A stretch of 64,000 nucleotides of DNA, taken from Isosphaera pallida ATCC 43644. Its GTDB lineage: Bacteria > Planctomycetota > Planctomycetia > Isosphaerales > Isosphaeraceae. The translations under genes and the position numbers were made by a program. How positions within the stretch are numbered: the first letter of the stretch is position 1; every line of letters begins with the position of its first letter. The notes beneath the pieces were generated by a model that had not been told where the DNA came from, ran no database searches, and worked only from the letters and a program-made list of their open reading frames with translations. The stretch lies in the NCBI RefSeq assembly GCF_000186345.1, contig NC_014962.1:1488001-1552000 (forward strand), read 5' to 3'. Positions 1 through 10,696 of the stretch are shown here, piece by piece.

Positions 1-2197
1 ATTGGACGCTGCTGTCATCCTTCTTAGTGGATGGGCCCATCATGCCCATGCCAGGCATCATGCCGCCCATCATGCCGGGTCGTCCGCCTCCCATGCCGCC
101 CATGCTTTCCATCATGCTCTCCATGTCCATGCCGCCCATGCCCATCCCGGGACCACCCATCATGCCGGCGGAACCCATCATGCCGGCGGAACCCATCATG
201 CCCATCCCGGGACCGCCGCCCATCGCGGCCATCATGCCGCGTCCGCCGTCCTCGCCCATCATGCCGACCATGCCGGTGGTGGGAGCCGAAGCGCGTGGCA
301 ACAGGAATTGGGCCACGTTCATGTTGGACAAGCCGTTATTGGCGATTGACTTGTCGCCGGTCCATTTGAGGTCGCGGTTGAACCAGGCGAGGACGTAGTG
401 GGAAAAACCGAACTGCCGCAGGTCGGGATCTTCGGCCACCTTGTCGAGTCGCACCTTGAGGTACTCCAGCGGGCCGTACATCATCCGCTTGCCGGGCGGC
501 TGTTTGCGTTCTTCGGCATCGGGGTAGGGGTTGTAGTGGTGGCCGACGATCTGGACCACCCAGCCGGGGGTGTCTTCCAATTCGTTGACCTTGTCCACGG
601 GATGCATCAGCCGTTTGAAGTTGGGTTTGACCAGGTCGAACCATTCGGTTTTGATCGTCTCCCGCCAGACCGGGTGGACCTCGTCGATGTGGAGGCGGGT
701 CATAGCGATCTTGCGTTGGTCGTTGGGGTTGTTGGGGTTGAGACCATACTCGGCCACTGGGTCGGGCAGCATCCGATTGAGTTTTTCAAGGAAGCGTGGC
801 CAGAGGTCGATGTCGGTGGTCTCGGCGGTCAACAGTTCGCCTTGCCCCTTAACCGCTTTCCAGGCAGCGACCGCCTGATCAAACTCGCTTTGCAGCGTGT
901 TGCCGGTTTGGGCCACCGACTTGGCCTGCGCCACGGCGTCCTTGAAAGGTTGAGCCGTCACCGTCCGCCAGTCGTTCCAATCCCCTAGAAAGAGCACGAA
1001 GAAGCCCATTGTCAGCAGCGACGCGGCCGCCAGCATCCAGGGCTTTTTGCGCCGGATTTGCTTAGCTTGCTGGATTTCGGTGGGCAACAGGTTGGTTCTG
1101 AGCAGGGCCGCGTCGAGACCCTGGACCGCCAAGCCGTAGGCCACCGCGAATGACGGCACGTTTTCGACGAATAGCGGTTCGTTCACCACATTGGCGCCGG
1201 CGAGCCGCGAAAACCGTTCGACCTTCTCGATCTCCAGTTGCAAGTTCTGTTGGAGGAACTTCTGGAGGCCCGGCAGCTTGAAGCCGTTGCCCAGCCCTAG
1301 CACTTTGACGATCTTCGAGCCGCGGTTGACGCTCGAATAGAACGCAATGGAGCGGTTGATATCGTTGGCGAACGCCTGGAAGGTGTCGCGCATCGCGGTG
1401 AAGACCGCCTTGGGGTCAGGCGCTTTAGTGGCGTTCTTCTTGGTATGTTCCGCCTTGGCGAAGGTGAGTTTCATCTCCTTGGTCAGCGCCCGGGTGAAGG
1501 TGTTGCCACCAATCGGCAGGGCGCGTTGCCAGATTTTCTGGCCGTCAGAGATGATGAGGTCGGTGTGGTCGGCCCCCATGTCGATGACCAGGATCGCCCC
1601 CTCTAATGCCGGGCTTTCCATTATGGAGCCGGTTTCGCCCACTGCGCCGATGCCCAGACGGTCAAAGGCGAGGAAATTGAACAGGGCAATCGGGTTCATC
1701 TGAACGATGTCGGCCTCGATCCCGGCCAATTTGAGCGGGGTGAGGACTTTGTGAACTTGCTCGCGCTTCATGGCGAACAAGCCGACTTCGGCGGTGGTGT
1801 AATCCTCGGTGTCTTGACGATCGCCGATTTGCTGGTAATCCCAGACAACTTCTTCCAGCGCGAAGGGAATTTGTTGCCGGGCCTCGAACTTGACGATGTC
1901 GGGAATGCGTTTGGGCTCGACCGGCGGCAGCTTGATGAATTTAACGAGGCCCGCCTGACCCGTAACGCCTAGGACGATCTTGCATCCTTTGAGGTCGTTG
2001 CGTTCCAGAAAGGTCTTGAGGGCGTCGTTGAGAAGCTCGTCGGCGTCGGCGTCGGGCTGGCTGAGGATTTTGGGATACTCAATGTAATCGAACGCCTCGG
2101 CCTCGATGGTTTCCGGCGTTTCGCCCGGAACCACCTTCAGCGCTTTGAGGGCGGCCTGGCCCAGATCGAGTGCCCAGACCGGTTGAATCTTGGCCAT
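1..2197 (-). CDS. pilM: Type IV pilus assembly protein PilM with Gly/Met-rich C-terminal tail (3' end cut by the window)
   Basis: The frame is open from an ATG at 2197 to the window edge (732 residues seen, no stop). The N-terminus (MAKIQPVWALDLGQAALKAL) and the stretch around residues 85-130 with LPPVEPKRIPDIV and EARQQIPF are typical of PilM, the actin-like ATPase that forms the cytoplasmic ring of the type IV pilus or type II secretion inner-membrane platform. A second nucleotide-binding motif, LVIDMGADHTDLIISDG, lies near residues 205-220. Unlike classical PilM of about 350 residues, a transmembrane helix follows at about residues 383-402, then a PilN/PilO-like periplasmic-type region, and finally a Gly/Met/Pro-rich low-complexity tail from about residue 640. 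This suggests a PilM-PilN-like fusion. GGAG lies 9-12 bases before the ATG. The start is well supported; the true C-terminus is outside the window. Confidence 0.85.
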   Translation of the reverse strand, partial: MAKIQPVWALDLGQAALKALKVVPGETPETIEAEAFDYIEYPKILSQPDADADELLNDALKTFLERNDLKGCKIVLGVTGQAGLVKFIKLPPVEPKRIPDIVKFEARQQIPFALEEVVWDYQQIGDRQDTEDYTTAEVGLFAMKREQVHKVLTPLKLAGIEADIVQMNPIALFNFLAFDRLGIGAVGETGSIMESPALEGAILVIDMGADHTDLIISDGQKIWQRALPIGGNTFTRALTKEMKLTFAKAEHTKKNATKAPDPKAVFTAMRDTFQAFANDINRSIAFYSSVNRGSKIVKVLGLGNGFKLPGLQKFLQQNLQLEIEKVERFSRLAGANVVNEPLFVENVPSFAVAYGLAVQGLDAALLRTNLLPTEIQQAKQIRRKKPWMLAAASLLTMGFFVLFLGDWNDWRTVTAQPFKDAVAQAKSVAQTGNTLQSEFDQAVAAWKAVKGQGELLTAETTDIDLWPRFLEKLNRMLPDPVAEYGLNPNNPNDQRKIAMTRLHIDEVHPVWRETIKTEWFDLVKPNFKRLMHPVDKVNELEDTPGWVVQIVGHHYNPYPDAEERKQPPGKRMMYGPLEYLKVRLDKVAEDPDLRQFGFSHYVLAWFNRDLKWTGDKSIANNGLSNMNVAQFLLPRASAPTTGMVGMMGEDGGRGMMAAMGGGPGMGMMGSAGMMGSAGMMGGPGMGMGGMDMESMMESMGGMGGGRPGMMGGMMPGMGMMGPSTKKDDSSVQ
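165..200. repeat. 18-bp tandem repeat inside the pilM Gly/Met tail
   Basis: Two exact head-to-tail copies of ccggcggaacccatcatg (165-182 and 183-200). They are flanked by a second repeated block, cccatcccgggacc, at 141-154 and 201-214. The unit keeps frame and encodes the repeating GSAGMM-type residues, so tail length can change by slippage without a frameshift. Confidence 0.9.
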
Positions 2198-3002
2198 GCG
2201 AACGCGCTCCGAAGAGGAATGCCAGGGATCGGACGAGATCGATACGGATCGGAGAAGAAGGTCAACGCCACGACGCAGTCGCTTTACCACGACGAAATCG
2301 CGGGCCGGATCCTTCACCTTCGGAGCCAGCCGAACAGGGCGAAGGAACACGTCGAGCGGAAAGCCCGCGGGGCAATGCGAACGCCGAGAGGGAACGAATC
2401 AGGCAAACAGGGAGGACGCGGAGAACCGGTAAACTCGGCTCCACGAAAACACCAACCCCGCTTCGCCCGAACAGGCGGTGAGTGGTGGGTTGGTGGAGGA
2501 GGGGAGAGAAGAGGTGGACGGGTTCCCATTCCTAAGGAATCAATGGATTCGCCATCCGGGACCGCCGGACGCAAAGCGCCCCCGGCGAAACCTCAAACGC
2601 GAACCACACACCAGATAGACGTACCATACCGCCACTCGGTTCCCAAATTTCCTCACCACTCGGTTCCCAAATTTCCTTTCCTTAAGACCTCGACTAGGGC
2701 CGTTCGGCGGGGACTCCTACGCTGGGACGCATGTTTCGTCGCAACGTCCGTTTTATCCCAACGCTTCGTCGAAACGAGCCAAGGCGAATCCGCGGTTTAG
2801 TCTGTGTCACCCCTCTGTCTCCCTGAAGCCCAGTCGTGTAAAATGCGAGCAGAATCAAGCGGGGGCGATCAAAGCAGCACTGGGATGGACCGGGTCCGCA
2901 TGCCCGCTGGCGCAAGGTGATCTGTTCCGTGCCCGATGTGTCGAGGCTCGTCGATCTTCTCTTAGAGCGACGGAGTGGTTTGCGAGTGGAGACGACTCAG
3001 CG
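2198..3002. other. 805-bp gene-free gap between divergent pilM and the hybrid kinase
   Basis: Open frames here are Arg/Pro-rich, lack a convincing ribosome site and resemble no family I know, so I do not call a gene. It must hold the promoters of both divergent neighbours. A short direct repeat lies at 2632-2677. A TAAAAT hexamer at 2839-2844 could be a -10 element for the kinase, but no good -35 stands at the right distance. Confidence 0.6.
2632..2677. repeat. Two direct copies of a 22-bp element
   Basis: ccactcggttcccaaatttcct occurs at 2632-2653 and again at 2656-2677, a 24-bp period of slightly over two helical turns. The AAATTT cores stand out in a G+C-rich gap. It could be a paired regulator site or a slippage duplication; the sequence does not decide. 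Confidence 0.85.
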
Positions 3003-6000
3003 ATGACCGCGTCCGATCTCCCGGCTGCTCCGTTGGGTTCCTCCTCGCAACGCGGACGTCACGGCGCATCAAACAACCTCACCTCCCGCCGTTCGTTCGA
3101 TCCGTCCCCTCCTGTCCGATCGCCCCGTCCCGATCCGTCGTTGGCGATGCCAATGCTCCTCCGCGCCCGCTGGCTGCGACCCGCATGGGTGGTGGTCGCA
3201 ATCGAGGCGGTGGTCGAATCGCTCCGCTGGGGATTGACCAGTGCGGGATGGCTGGCGACTGGACTCGGCTCGGCTCATGCCTGGCTCAGCATCCTCGGAC
3301 ACCTAACAGCTGCCGGGGCTGCCGCTCTCCTTGTCCGCGGCGAGCTCAATCGGCTCGAGGCTCTCAAGGAACGTCAACGGCGGGGCTATCGCGTCGTGGT
3401 TGACGAAATGGACGAGGCGGTGCTGATCCTGGACAATCAGGAACGGATTATCGAAATCAACCGACGCGCCATTGAAGTCTTCGCTGCTCAAAGCGAAACC
3501 GACCTGGTGGGCCGTGAGGTCGCCGATCTGATCTCGCCCGAATCGCGGGATGATCACGACCTGTCTCAACGACGCGCCGGAGCGGTTTGCCGAGCGAGCC
3601 GAGGCGCTTCGCGGATGCTGGTTCGATCCAACGCCACCTATCTCCGGGGACGCCGCCTGAACGGGGAGGGGTTCTCGATGGATTTGGTGGTTTTGTTGCT
3701 CGATCCCCAAGCGCAAACCACCGCCTACGTCGTCCGCGACCTGACGACGCGCCGCAAGACCGAACTTGATCTGGTGCGGGTCAACAAAGCGGTTTTGGGC
3801 ACCAGCGACGCGGTGCTCATCGGAGATGGCCAGGGCCGCACCGTCTTCGTCAACCCAGCTGCCGAACGTGTGTTTGGTTACACGTTGGAGGACTACGCCC
3901 AGCACGGCGGCCCCACGCTCTTGTTCTGCGACCGGGTCGAAGGAGTCAACATTCTCGGTCGAGCGGCTCAAGGACACAGCTGGCAAGGGGCGTTCGAGGC
4001 GATGACCCGCACCGGCGAGCCGCTTGCGGTCACCGCGCGGCTCGACGGCCTCACCGACGATCAAGGCGAGCCGATCGGTTGGATCTTGATCGCAACCCCC
4101 GTCGAGGAGCGTCAACGCGCTCAACAAGCGCTCCAGTGCCAAAAACGACTCACCCAGCTGATCCTGGAGACCGTGGCCGTGGGGATCGTCCTGCTCGACG
4201 ATCAACTGCGGATCGTTCAAGCGAACCGCACCTTCGAGGCGATGGTGGGTGTGTCGCTGGCCGACCTGGAGGGTCGAAACTGGCTGGACGTTCTCAAGCC
4301 CAACCCACCCGGCGATCTCGCCCACCGTCTGCACGCGGCGCTTGAGGGTCGCAGCCTGGCGATTCCCGGCGAATTGAGCTTTCAGCGGCCCGACGGACAG
4401 TCGCTGGTCGCTACTTTAACCTTGGGACGCCTCGTCGTCGAAGAGGGACGACCTAGCCTGGTCGTGACGCTTGAGGATGCCTCAGACCGCATCCGCGACC
4501 GCCGCAACTTGGAGGCCGCCCACCGTCTGCTCGAATCCATCCAGTTGGCCCAGCTTCAATTCATCGCTGGCGAAGAGGATGAGCCAATTCTAGAGGAACT
4601 CCTCTCCCGCTTGGTGGAATTGACCGACTCGGAGTTCGGCCTGCTCTGCGAACTCGTTCCACCATTGGATGGTCCCGCCTCTGGCATTCCCAGGCTCCGT
4701 CCCCTCGTCGCGTTGGATCGATTCACCATCCACGCCCGCAAAGGCGGAGAGATTGACCAGACGACCTCGACCCTGGGCGGACGTTTTCTCGAACTGGAAC
4801 GCTTGTTCCGCGATGTTCTCACCCAACGACAAGGTGTCGCCGTTCACGACCCGTTAGGTGAAATCGCCGCCCAACGCGGCTCAAAACCTCCCCGCAGTCA
4901 GCGCTCCGAGATTCGATCCGGTTCGTTGGCCTCGCGTGTTGGCTTGTCCGCTCCCGACCATCCCCCGATCATCGAATTCCTGGGCATGCCCTTGATGCTG
5001 GGCAACGACCTGGTGGGCACGGTGGGCGTTGCCAATCGGCCCGGCGGCTATCCTCCGGACCTTCTCAACTATCTACAACCGTTGCTCCACACCGCCGCCG
5101 GCATCCTCAAAGCGCTTCGGCAACGCCAAAGTCAGCAAATGGCCGAGGTCGAACTCCGGGTCGCCAAGCTCCAGGCCGAGGAGGCCAACCGTGCCAAGAG
5201 CGTGTTTCTGGCCACCATGAGCCACGAAATCCGTACCCCGATGAACGCGGTGGTGGGGATGACCGAACTCCTTTTGGACACTCCACTCACCCCGGAACAA
5301 CGGGAGTTCACTGAGACGATTCGGGCTTCCGGCAATCAACTGTTGGGACTCATCAACGACATCCTGGACCTCTCGAAAATCGAAAGTGGTCGCGTCGAAC
5401 TGGAGGAGGGACCCGTTCGCCTCCGCCTGGTGATTGAACGCTGTCTGGAACTGGTGGCCGCTCGGGCCCATGCCAAAGGGTTGGAACTGGCAGCGCGTCT
5501 GGACGGGACGTTGCCCGAGGTCATTCGCGGCGACGATCTGCGGTTGCGTCAAATTCTCACCAACCTGTTGAGCAACGCGGTGAAGTACACGGACACTGGC
5601 GAGGTGGTGCTGACGGCCTCGTGGCATGCGGGTGATCTCTCCGCGCCTTTGGACTCCCCCAAACGTTCGCCTCGGTTGGAGATTGCCGTTGAAGACAGCG
5701 GCATCGGCATTCCGGACGCCCAGAAGCCGCGGCTGTTCCAGGCATTCCAACAACTGGACGCCGCCGGGCACCGGCGCACCGGTGGGACTGGTCTAGGGCT
5801 GGCGATCACCCGCAAACTGGTGGAGAAGATGGGCGGGACCATCCACGTTGAAAACCGACCCGGCGGTGGTTCGCGGTTCGTCTTCAACATCATCGCCCCG
5901 TTGGAGTTCCAGGCTCCCAGCGACCCAAAGACCATCGCCACCGCCTCAACAGGTGGGGACCGAGCCGGGACCGAGTTCCGAACTGCCGCCACTGCGGCAT

Positions 6001-6884
6001 TGCTCGGACGCCGGGTTCTCGCCTATGAACCTCATGAAGCCGGCCGGGCAATGCTCGGCAACCTCGCCGACTCGCTGGGTCTGAGCTATGTGGGAGTTGA
6101 TCAAGCGGACGACCTCCTCGCCCAGTCACGCCGCGAGGACTACGACGTGATCCTCATTTCGACCGGTCCCAAGGCCCGCGACGGCCTGGAACTCGCTCAC
6201 CGCCTGCGCGGCGAACTGAACGACCGTCCCCGGGTACAGCCGCCTCACCTCGTGGCGTTGGCTCCGGTTCAAGGCGAGGACAGCTTCACCAACGACCCGT
6301 TCGATGCCCGCTTGGTCAAACCGCTGCGCCGTGACGCGATGATCCGAGTTCTCACGGCGCTCCTCCTGGACCGTTCCGCTTCCTCCCGACGCATGGGGAC
6401 ACCCACTCCTTTAACCTCGCCGACAATCTCCACCGACATCGTTCCAGCCACCGCAAGCTCTGCCGCCACCTCCGAATTCCGCTTCGACCCCACTCTGGGC
6501 CAACGCCGTCCCCTTAAGGTGTTGATCGCCGAAGACAACGCCGTCAACCGCGTGGTGATGTCCCGCATGTTAGAACGCTTGGGCTACCAGCCGCACTTAG
6601 CCAACGACGGTCCCGAAACCCTAGAGGCCATTCTGAACCAACCCTTCGACTTGGTTCTCATGGATGTTCAGATGCCTAAGCTTGATGGTCTTGAAGTCAC
6701 ACGGGCCGTGAGGCGTCGTTTGCCCCTTGGGCAGCAACCGATCATCGTAGCGCTGACCGCCAACGCCACCCGCGAGGATCGCACCGCGTGTCTCGAGGCC
6801 GGCATGGACGATTTCCTTTCCAAACCGATCCGCCCCGGCGATCTGGTTCATCTTCTGGAACGAGTCGCCGCCCAAACCGATTGA
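3003..6884 (+). CDS. Hybrid sensor histidine kinase/response regulator (multi-PAS, GAF, HisKA, HATPase, pseudo-REC, REC)
   Basis: The 1293-residue protein starts at ATG 3003 (GGAG upstream). A start at 3147 or 3153 is also possible because the first 48 residues are low complexity. Two short membrane segments lie at about 58-75 and 88-115. They are followed by PAS domains at about 125-235, 255-370 and 380-490, a GAF-like domain at 510-690, and a HisKA box with SHEIRTPMN and phosphoacceptor His741. The ATPase domain shows an N-box near 855, DSGIGIP near 898 and GTGLGLAI near 930. A receiver-like domain at about 1005-1125 lacks the aspartate (VILISTG). A complete C-terminal receiver has phosphoacceptor Asp1221 in [13 protein letters not shown]. 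It autophosphorylates and relays to its own receiver. No cognate output gene is adjacent, so the signal and target are unknown. Confidence 0.93.
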   Translation: MTASDLPAAPLGSSSQRGRHGASNNLTSRRSFDPSPPVRSPRPDPSLAMPMLLRARWLRPAWVVVAIEAVVESLRWGLTSAGWLATGLGSAHAWLSILGHLTAAGAAALLVRGELNRLEALKERQRRGYRVVVDEMDEAVLILDNQERIIEINRRAIEVFAAQSETDLVGREVADLISPESRDDHDLSQRRAGAVCRASRGASRMLVRSNATYLRGRRLNGEGFSMDLVVLLLDPQAQTTAYVVRDLTTRRKTELDLVRVNKAVLGTSDAVLIGDGQGRTVFVNPAAERVFGYTLEDYAQHGGPTLLFCDRVEGVNILGRAAQGHSWQGAFEAMTRTGEPLAVTARLDGLTDDQGEPIGWILIATPVEERQRAQQALQCQKRLTQLILETVAVGIVLLDDQLRIVQANRTFEAMVGVSLADLEGRNWLDVLKPNPPGDLAHRLHAALEGRSLAIPGELSFQRPDGQSLVATLTLGRLVVEEGRPSLVVTLEDASDRIRDRRNLEAAHRLLESIQLAQLQFIAGEEDEPILEELLSRLVELTDSEFGLLCELVPPLDGPASGIPRLRPLVALDRFTIHARKGGEIDQTTSTLGGRFLELERLFRDVLTQRQGVAVHDPLGEIAAQRGSKPPRSQRSEIRSGSLASRVGLSAPDHPPIIEFLGMPLMLGNDLVGTVGVANRPGGYPPDLLNYLQPLLHTAAGILKALRQRQSQQMAEVELRVAKLQAEEANRAKSVFLATMSHEIRTPMNAVVGMTELLLDTPLTPEQREFTETIRASGNQLLGLINDILDLSKIESGRVELEEGPVRLRLVIERCLELVAARAHAKGLELAARLDGTLPEVIRGDDLRLRQILTNLLSNAVKYTDTGEVVLTASWHAGDLSAPLDSPKRSPRLEIAVEDSGIGIPDAQKPRLFQAFQQLDAAGHRRTGGTGLGLAITRKLVEKMGGTIHVENRPGGGSRFVFNIIAPLEFQAPSDPKTIATASTGGDRAGTEFRTAATAALLGRRVLAYEPHEAGRAMLGNLADSLGLSYVGVDQADDLLAQSRREDYDVILISTGPKARDGLELAHRLRGELNDRPRVQPPHLVALAPVQGEDSFTNDPFDARLVKPLRRDAMIRVLTALLLDRSASSRRMGTPTPLTSPTISTDIVPATASSAATSEFRFDPTLGQRRPLKVLIAEDNAVNRVVMSRMLERLGYQPHLANDGPETLEAILNQPFDLVLMDVQMPKLDGLEVTRAVRRRLPLGQQPIIVALTANATREDRTACLEAGMDDFLSKPIRPGDLVHLLERVAAQTD

Positions 6885-7201
6885 TTGAATGAAAATTTTT
6901 GAGACATGATTGGACGAATCGAGCCGGCCGAGTTGGTTCCGCGACCAGACAGGGATCGTCTTAGTATTTTGGGCTAAGACATGCTGGCTTGTCCAAAACT
7001 GGATCATGATTTGGATCATTTGATATTGCGGACGGGCTTAGCGGCGTGGCGCGTCCCTATAGGTGCCAATGGTTCCGCTCCCCAATGCTTCACCCAAGGC
7101 TCGCTCGACCGTTTCCCGGGGGGAGTCCACCGAGGGCCAAGGTTCGGTAAGCGACCGACTCACTTTCCCATGTTCAAGCCCGTCGGGAGAATCCTCCTCA
7201 C
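6885..7201. other. 317-bp gap between the kinase and the uvrA paralogue
   Basis: No credible gene. A small direct repeat tggatcat occurs twice at about 7000-7018. The gap probably carries the kinase transcript end and the promoter of the next gene, but neither a clear hairpin-T-tract nor a clear promoter pair is visible. Confidence 0.5.
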
Positions 7202-9949
7202 ATGAGTTGCCATTCCCTCCCCGACCCGCCCGCGTTCATCGAGGTTCGAGGCGCACGGACTCATAATCTTCAATCATTGGACGTTTCAATCCCGCGTGAC
7301 CGTCTGGTCGTAATCACTGGGGTTTCCGGGTCGGGCAAAAGCTCGCTGGCTTTCGACACGATCCACGCCGAGGGGCGCCGGAGGTTCGTCGAGACCTTGG
7401 GGGCCTCAGCGCGTCGGGTGGTCGAGCGTCTGCCCGAGCCGGCCGTGGACGCCATCGACGGTCTGCCGCCCACCGTGGCGGTCGATCAAACACGCGGAAG
7501 CGCCCACGCCGGGGCACGCTCAACGGTGGGGACGCTCACCGATCTTTGGGACCATTTGCGCGTCCTTTATGCCCGTCTGGGAACGCCGCACTGTCCGCGT
7601 TGCGGTCGGGAGGTGCGGGCTACGACCCCCGAGCGGATCGTTCGTGCGGTGCTGGGCCAGGGTGAGGGCCGCAAGGTCATCGTGCTGGCTCCATTGCGTC
7701 CCGACCCTTCGGGCAGTTGGACCTCCGCGCTGGAGACGATCCGTCGGGCCGGTTTGCCCCGCTTGCGGCTCAACGGCGAACTCCGCGAGACCAGCGACTT
7801 CGACGACAGCGGATGGCCAGGCGATCCACCCCCCCAACGCTTGGAAGCGGTGGTCGATCGTTTGGTGATTCGTGAGGGTATCCTGGCGCGGGTTGCTGAA
7901 GGGGTTGATCTCGCCTTGAAACTCACCGGCGGGGTGGTGGCGCTGCTGACACAGAACGACGAAGGCGAATGGGTCGAGTCGATTTACCCAACCCGGCCGC
8001 GTTGTCCCGCCTGCGACCTCGATCTGGGGGCAATCGACCCCCGCACCTTCTCGTTCAACCATCCTCAAGGAGCCTGTCCCGCCTGCCAGGGTTTGGGACA
8101 TCACCCCCTCCCACTGGCAAACGCCGTCCCGCTAGGCGAAACGGGACGCGGACGACCTGCCCAGACCACCTCTGGCAAGTCTGATCTCCCGGGCGACGCC
8201 GACGACCCGGACCTTGTTCACGCTCCGCCTTGTCCCGATTGCCACGGCGCGCGGTTGCAACCCGTGGCCCGCGCGGTGCGGTTCCAGGGTTGGACGTTGC
8301 CCGAGTTGGCGCGATTGACGATCGACCAAGCCGCCGAGGTGGTGGCAGGTTGGCGGTTCGCCGAAACCGAAGCCGAAGGCCGCGCTGCCCGTCGGCTCGC
8401 CCAGGCAGTCGCCGCCCGCTTGGCCTACCTTCAACGGGTCGGGCTGGGTTATTTGTCGATCGATCGACCAATCACCACCCTCTCGGGAGGCGAATTGCAA
8501 CGGGTTCGTCTGGCCTCGGTGGCCGCCTCGGGATTTGTTGGGGTCTGCTGCGTTCTAGACGAACCGACCTCGGGACTCCATCCCGCCGACGCTTCGCGGC
8601 TGCTTGAAGTCGTCCGCGACCTGCGCGATCAGGGCAACACCGTCCTCGTCGTCGAACACGACCCAATCTTCCTCCGGGGAGCCGACTGGATCATCGACCT
8701 GGGGCCCGGTGCCGGTCCCGAAGGCGGACGGCTCGTCGCCCAGGGATCACCCCGCGGGTTGACGCCTGTTGGACCCCACTTATTAGAATCCGCCACCATG
8801 TCGCTGTTGCGCGACGCCTCCAAAACCACCATGAGGCCCGCCTCGACACGTTTGAAGCGATCCCCTCGCGCGATCACCGTTCGCCACGCCCGCGCCCGCA
8901 ACCTCAAGGGAGTCGAAGCGCAGTTTCCGTTGGGATGCCTCACAGCGGTCACTGGGGTTTCGGGATCGGGCAAGTCCACCCTGGTCTTCGAGGTTCTAGC
9001 CCGCGCGGCGAAACGTCATCTCCAAACCGTTTCCGGTTCCCGCCCTCATCTTGTTCAGGACAACGCCGAACCACCGATCGAAGCAGAGGTGAGCGGGTTG
9101 GGTGCACTGAGCGCGCTGAAGGTAGTGGACCAGCGCCCGTTGGGACGCAACGCTCGCTCGACCCCGGCCACCCACCTGGGGATCTTCGACGCACTGCGCG
9201 AGGTTTTTGCCGAGACCAAAACCGCCAAGCTGCGCGGTTTCAAACCCAACCGCTTCAGCTTCAATCATCCCTCGGGACGTTGTCCCGAATGCCGTGGGCT
9301 GGGGGGACGCAAGGTCGCCACCGCCTGGCTCCCCGAGTTCGAGGAGGTTTGTCCTGCCTGTCGAGGGACGCGGTTCAACCCGGCAACCCTGGAGGTTCGT
9401 TTCAAGGGCATGACGATTGCTGACGTGTTGGCACTTCGGGTCGTGGAAGCCCGCGAGTGTTTTGCCGAGTTCCCATCAATCACCCCTGGCCTGGACGCCT
9501 TGATCGCGCTAGGGCTGGGGTATTTGACCCTGGGTCAACCAGCTCCCACCTTGTCGGGAGGCGAAGCGCGGCGGATCAGACTGGCGGCCGAGCTGGCTGG
9601 TCCGCGTCCCGGTTCGTCAGAGCCGTTGGCCTCCTCCGCGATCGGGGAGTCCTCAGGCAACCGTCGTTTGTACTTGCTCGACGAACCGACCTCCGGGTTG
9701 CACGCCGCCGACGTGGACCGTTTGGCCCGGGCGTTGGAGCAACTGGCGGACCAAGGTCACGCCGTCGTGGTGGTCGAACACCGTCCCGAATTGATCGCAC
9801 GGGCTGATTGGATCATTGACCTGGGACCCGGCGGTGGGCCCCAAGGCGGTCGAGTGGTCGTGGCCGGTCCGCCCGGGTTGGTGCGTTCGCATCAAGAAAG
9901 TCAGACAGGGCGTTATCTCAACATCCTCATTCCCGAGGACGAAACCTAA
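7202..9949 (+). CDS. UvrA-family excinuclease ATPase, paralogue with reduced insertion domain
   Basis: The 915-residue protein has both ABC cassettes of UvrA. The first has Walker [10 protein letters not shown] at residues 40-48, signature [13 protein letters not shown] and [10 protein letters not shown]-type Walker B (here [10 protein letters not shown]). The second has Walker A near residue 585, [13 protein letters not shown] and [12 protein letters not shown]. Zinc-binding pairs are present: CPRCG, CPACD...[17 protein letters not shown], and CPECRGLGG...CPACRGTRF. Only about 49 residues separate CPACQGLG from CPDCHGARL, far fewer than in classical UvrA, so the DNA-contacting insertion domain appears largely lost. 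The UvrB-binding region is present but divergent. Its likely role is damaged-DNA recognition or a UvrA2-like tolerance function. Its stop codon overlaps that of the convergent acyltransferase gene. Confidence 0.9.
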   Translation: MSCHSLPDPPAFIEVRGARTHNLQSLDVSIPRDRLVVITGVSGSGKSSLAFDTIHAEGRRRFVETLGASARRVVERLPEPAVDAIDGLPPTVAVDQTRGSAHAGARSTVGTLTDLWDHLRVLYARLGTPHCPRCGREVRATTPERIVRAVLGQGEGRKVIVLAPLRPDPSGSWTSALETIRRAGLPRLRLNGELRETSDFDDSGWPGDPPPQRLEAVVDRLVIREGILARVAEGVDLALKLTGGVVALLTQNDEGEWVESIYPTRPRCPACDLDLGAIDPRTFSFNHPQGACPACQGLGHHPLPLANAVPLGETGRGRPAQTTSGKSDLPGDADDPDLVHAPPCPDCHGARLQPVARAVRFQGWTLPELARLTIDQAAEVVAGWRFAETEAEGRAARRLAQAVAARLAYLQRVGLGYLSIDRPITTLSGGELQRVRLASVAASGFVGVCCVLDEPTSGLHPADASRLLEVVRDLRDQGNTVLVVEHDPIFLRGADWIIDLGPGAGPEGGRLVAQGSPRGLTPVGPHLLESATMSLLRDASKTTMRPASTRLKRSPRAITVRHARARNLKGVEAQFPLGCLTAVTGVSGSGKSTLVFEVLARAAKRHLQTVSGSRPHLVQDNAEPPIEAEVSGLGALSALKVVDQRPLGRNARSTPATHLGIFDALREVFAETKTAKLRGFKPNRFSFNHPSGRCPECRGLGGRKVATAWLPEFEEVCPACRGTRFNPATLEVRFKGMTIADVLALRVVEARECFAEFPSITPGLDALIALGLGYLTLGQPAPTLSGGEARRIRLAAELAGPRPGSSEPLASSAIGESSGNRRLYLLDEPTSGLHAADVDRLARALEQLADQGHAVVVVEHRPELIARADWIIDLGPGGGPQGGRVVVAGPPGLVRSHQESQTGRYLNILIPEDET

Positions 9950-10638
9950 AGCCGCTCAACCCAGGCTTCGGCCTCCTCGGTGGCCTCGTTCATGCTGCGC
10001 TCGACGTGACGACGGTAATCCTCCAGGGTATCGCGGTCCGCGTCGGGGGGGACGCGCAGCGGTTCCAGACCGATCCCGGCCGCGGGGGTAAAGGGGCGAG
10101 GCACCGCGAATCGGTCCCAGCTCCGCGCTCTCCAAGGATTCTGGAACGCCAAGCCCGCCCCGACAATCGGCAATCCGGTCCGGCTGGCCAGGTAAATCAT
10201 CCCCGTCTGCACCGAGCGTCTCGGACCCCGCGGGCCGTCGGGCGTGAAACAGAGATTGCCGCCGCGATTGGACAATTCCTTGAGTTCCAGCAACGCCCGC
10301 ACGCCGCCCCGCGTGGTCGAACCCCGCACCACGTTGAACCCCAGACCCCGCACCACCCGGGTGATTAACTCGCCATCGCGGTGGTCCGAAATCAGAATCG
10401 TCATGCTCGGCCAGGCCCAATAATAAGCGGGAAAGAGCATCACTTCATGAAAGAATGCATAAATATAAGGTTGGCCCAAACGCCGGGCCACCTCTGGGTT
10501 GACGAGGGGATCGCGGTATCGAAAATGAAAGTCGAGGGTGGAAACCCAGCTCCTCACTAGGCGGGAGCCTACCAGACCGACCGTTCGATACCAAAGGGGA
10601 TGGTCGAGTTTGATCCTGCGGCGCTGGCGTTTGATCAT
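9946..10638 (-). CDS. DUF374 / lysophospholipid acyltransferase-like membrane protein
   Basis: The protein shows the DUF374 pattern: YIYAFFHEVMLFPAYY, ISDHRDGELITRVVRGLGF, a GSTTRGGVRAL block, and FTPDGPRGPRRSVQTGMIYLA. It probably transfers an acyl chain to a lipid A-like or glycerophospholipid acceptor at the inner membrane; the substrate is not known. I prefer ATG 10638 (230 residues, gagg upstream). A start at ATG 10698 gives 250 residues but has no ribosome site and would overlap the start codon of divergent cutC. The 3' end overlaps the upstream uvrA-like stop by four bases (9946-9949), a tail-to-tail arrangement with no room for separate terminators. Confidence 0.82.
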   Translation of the reverse strand: MIKRQRRRIKLDHPLWYRTVGLVGSRLVRSWVSTLDFHFRYRDPLVNPEVARRLGQPYIYAFFHEVMLFPAYYWAWPSMTILISDHRDGELITRVVRGLGFNVVRGSTTRGGVRALLELKELSNRGGNLCFTPDGPRGPRRSVQTGMIYLASRTGLPIVGAGLAFQNPWRARSWDRFAVPRPFTPAAGIGLEPLRVPPDADRDTLEDYRRHVERSMNEATEEAEAWVERL

Positions 10639-10696
10639 GGGTCGCCTCGTCTGGCTGGTGACTTGGAACCGGGGGGGAATTACCGCGGGATTGCTC

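Noticed and set aside
2183-2800. 205-residue plus-strand frame in the pilM/kinase gap
   Set aside because: Arg/Pro-rich composition, no ribosome site, starts inside pilM on the other strand and crosses the direct repeats.
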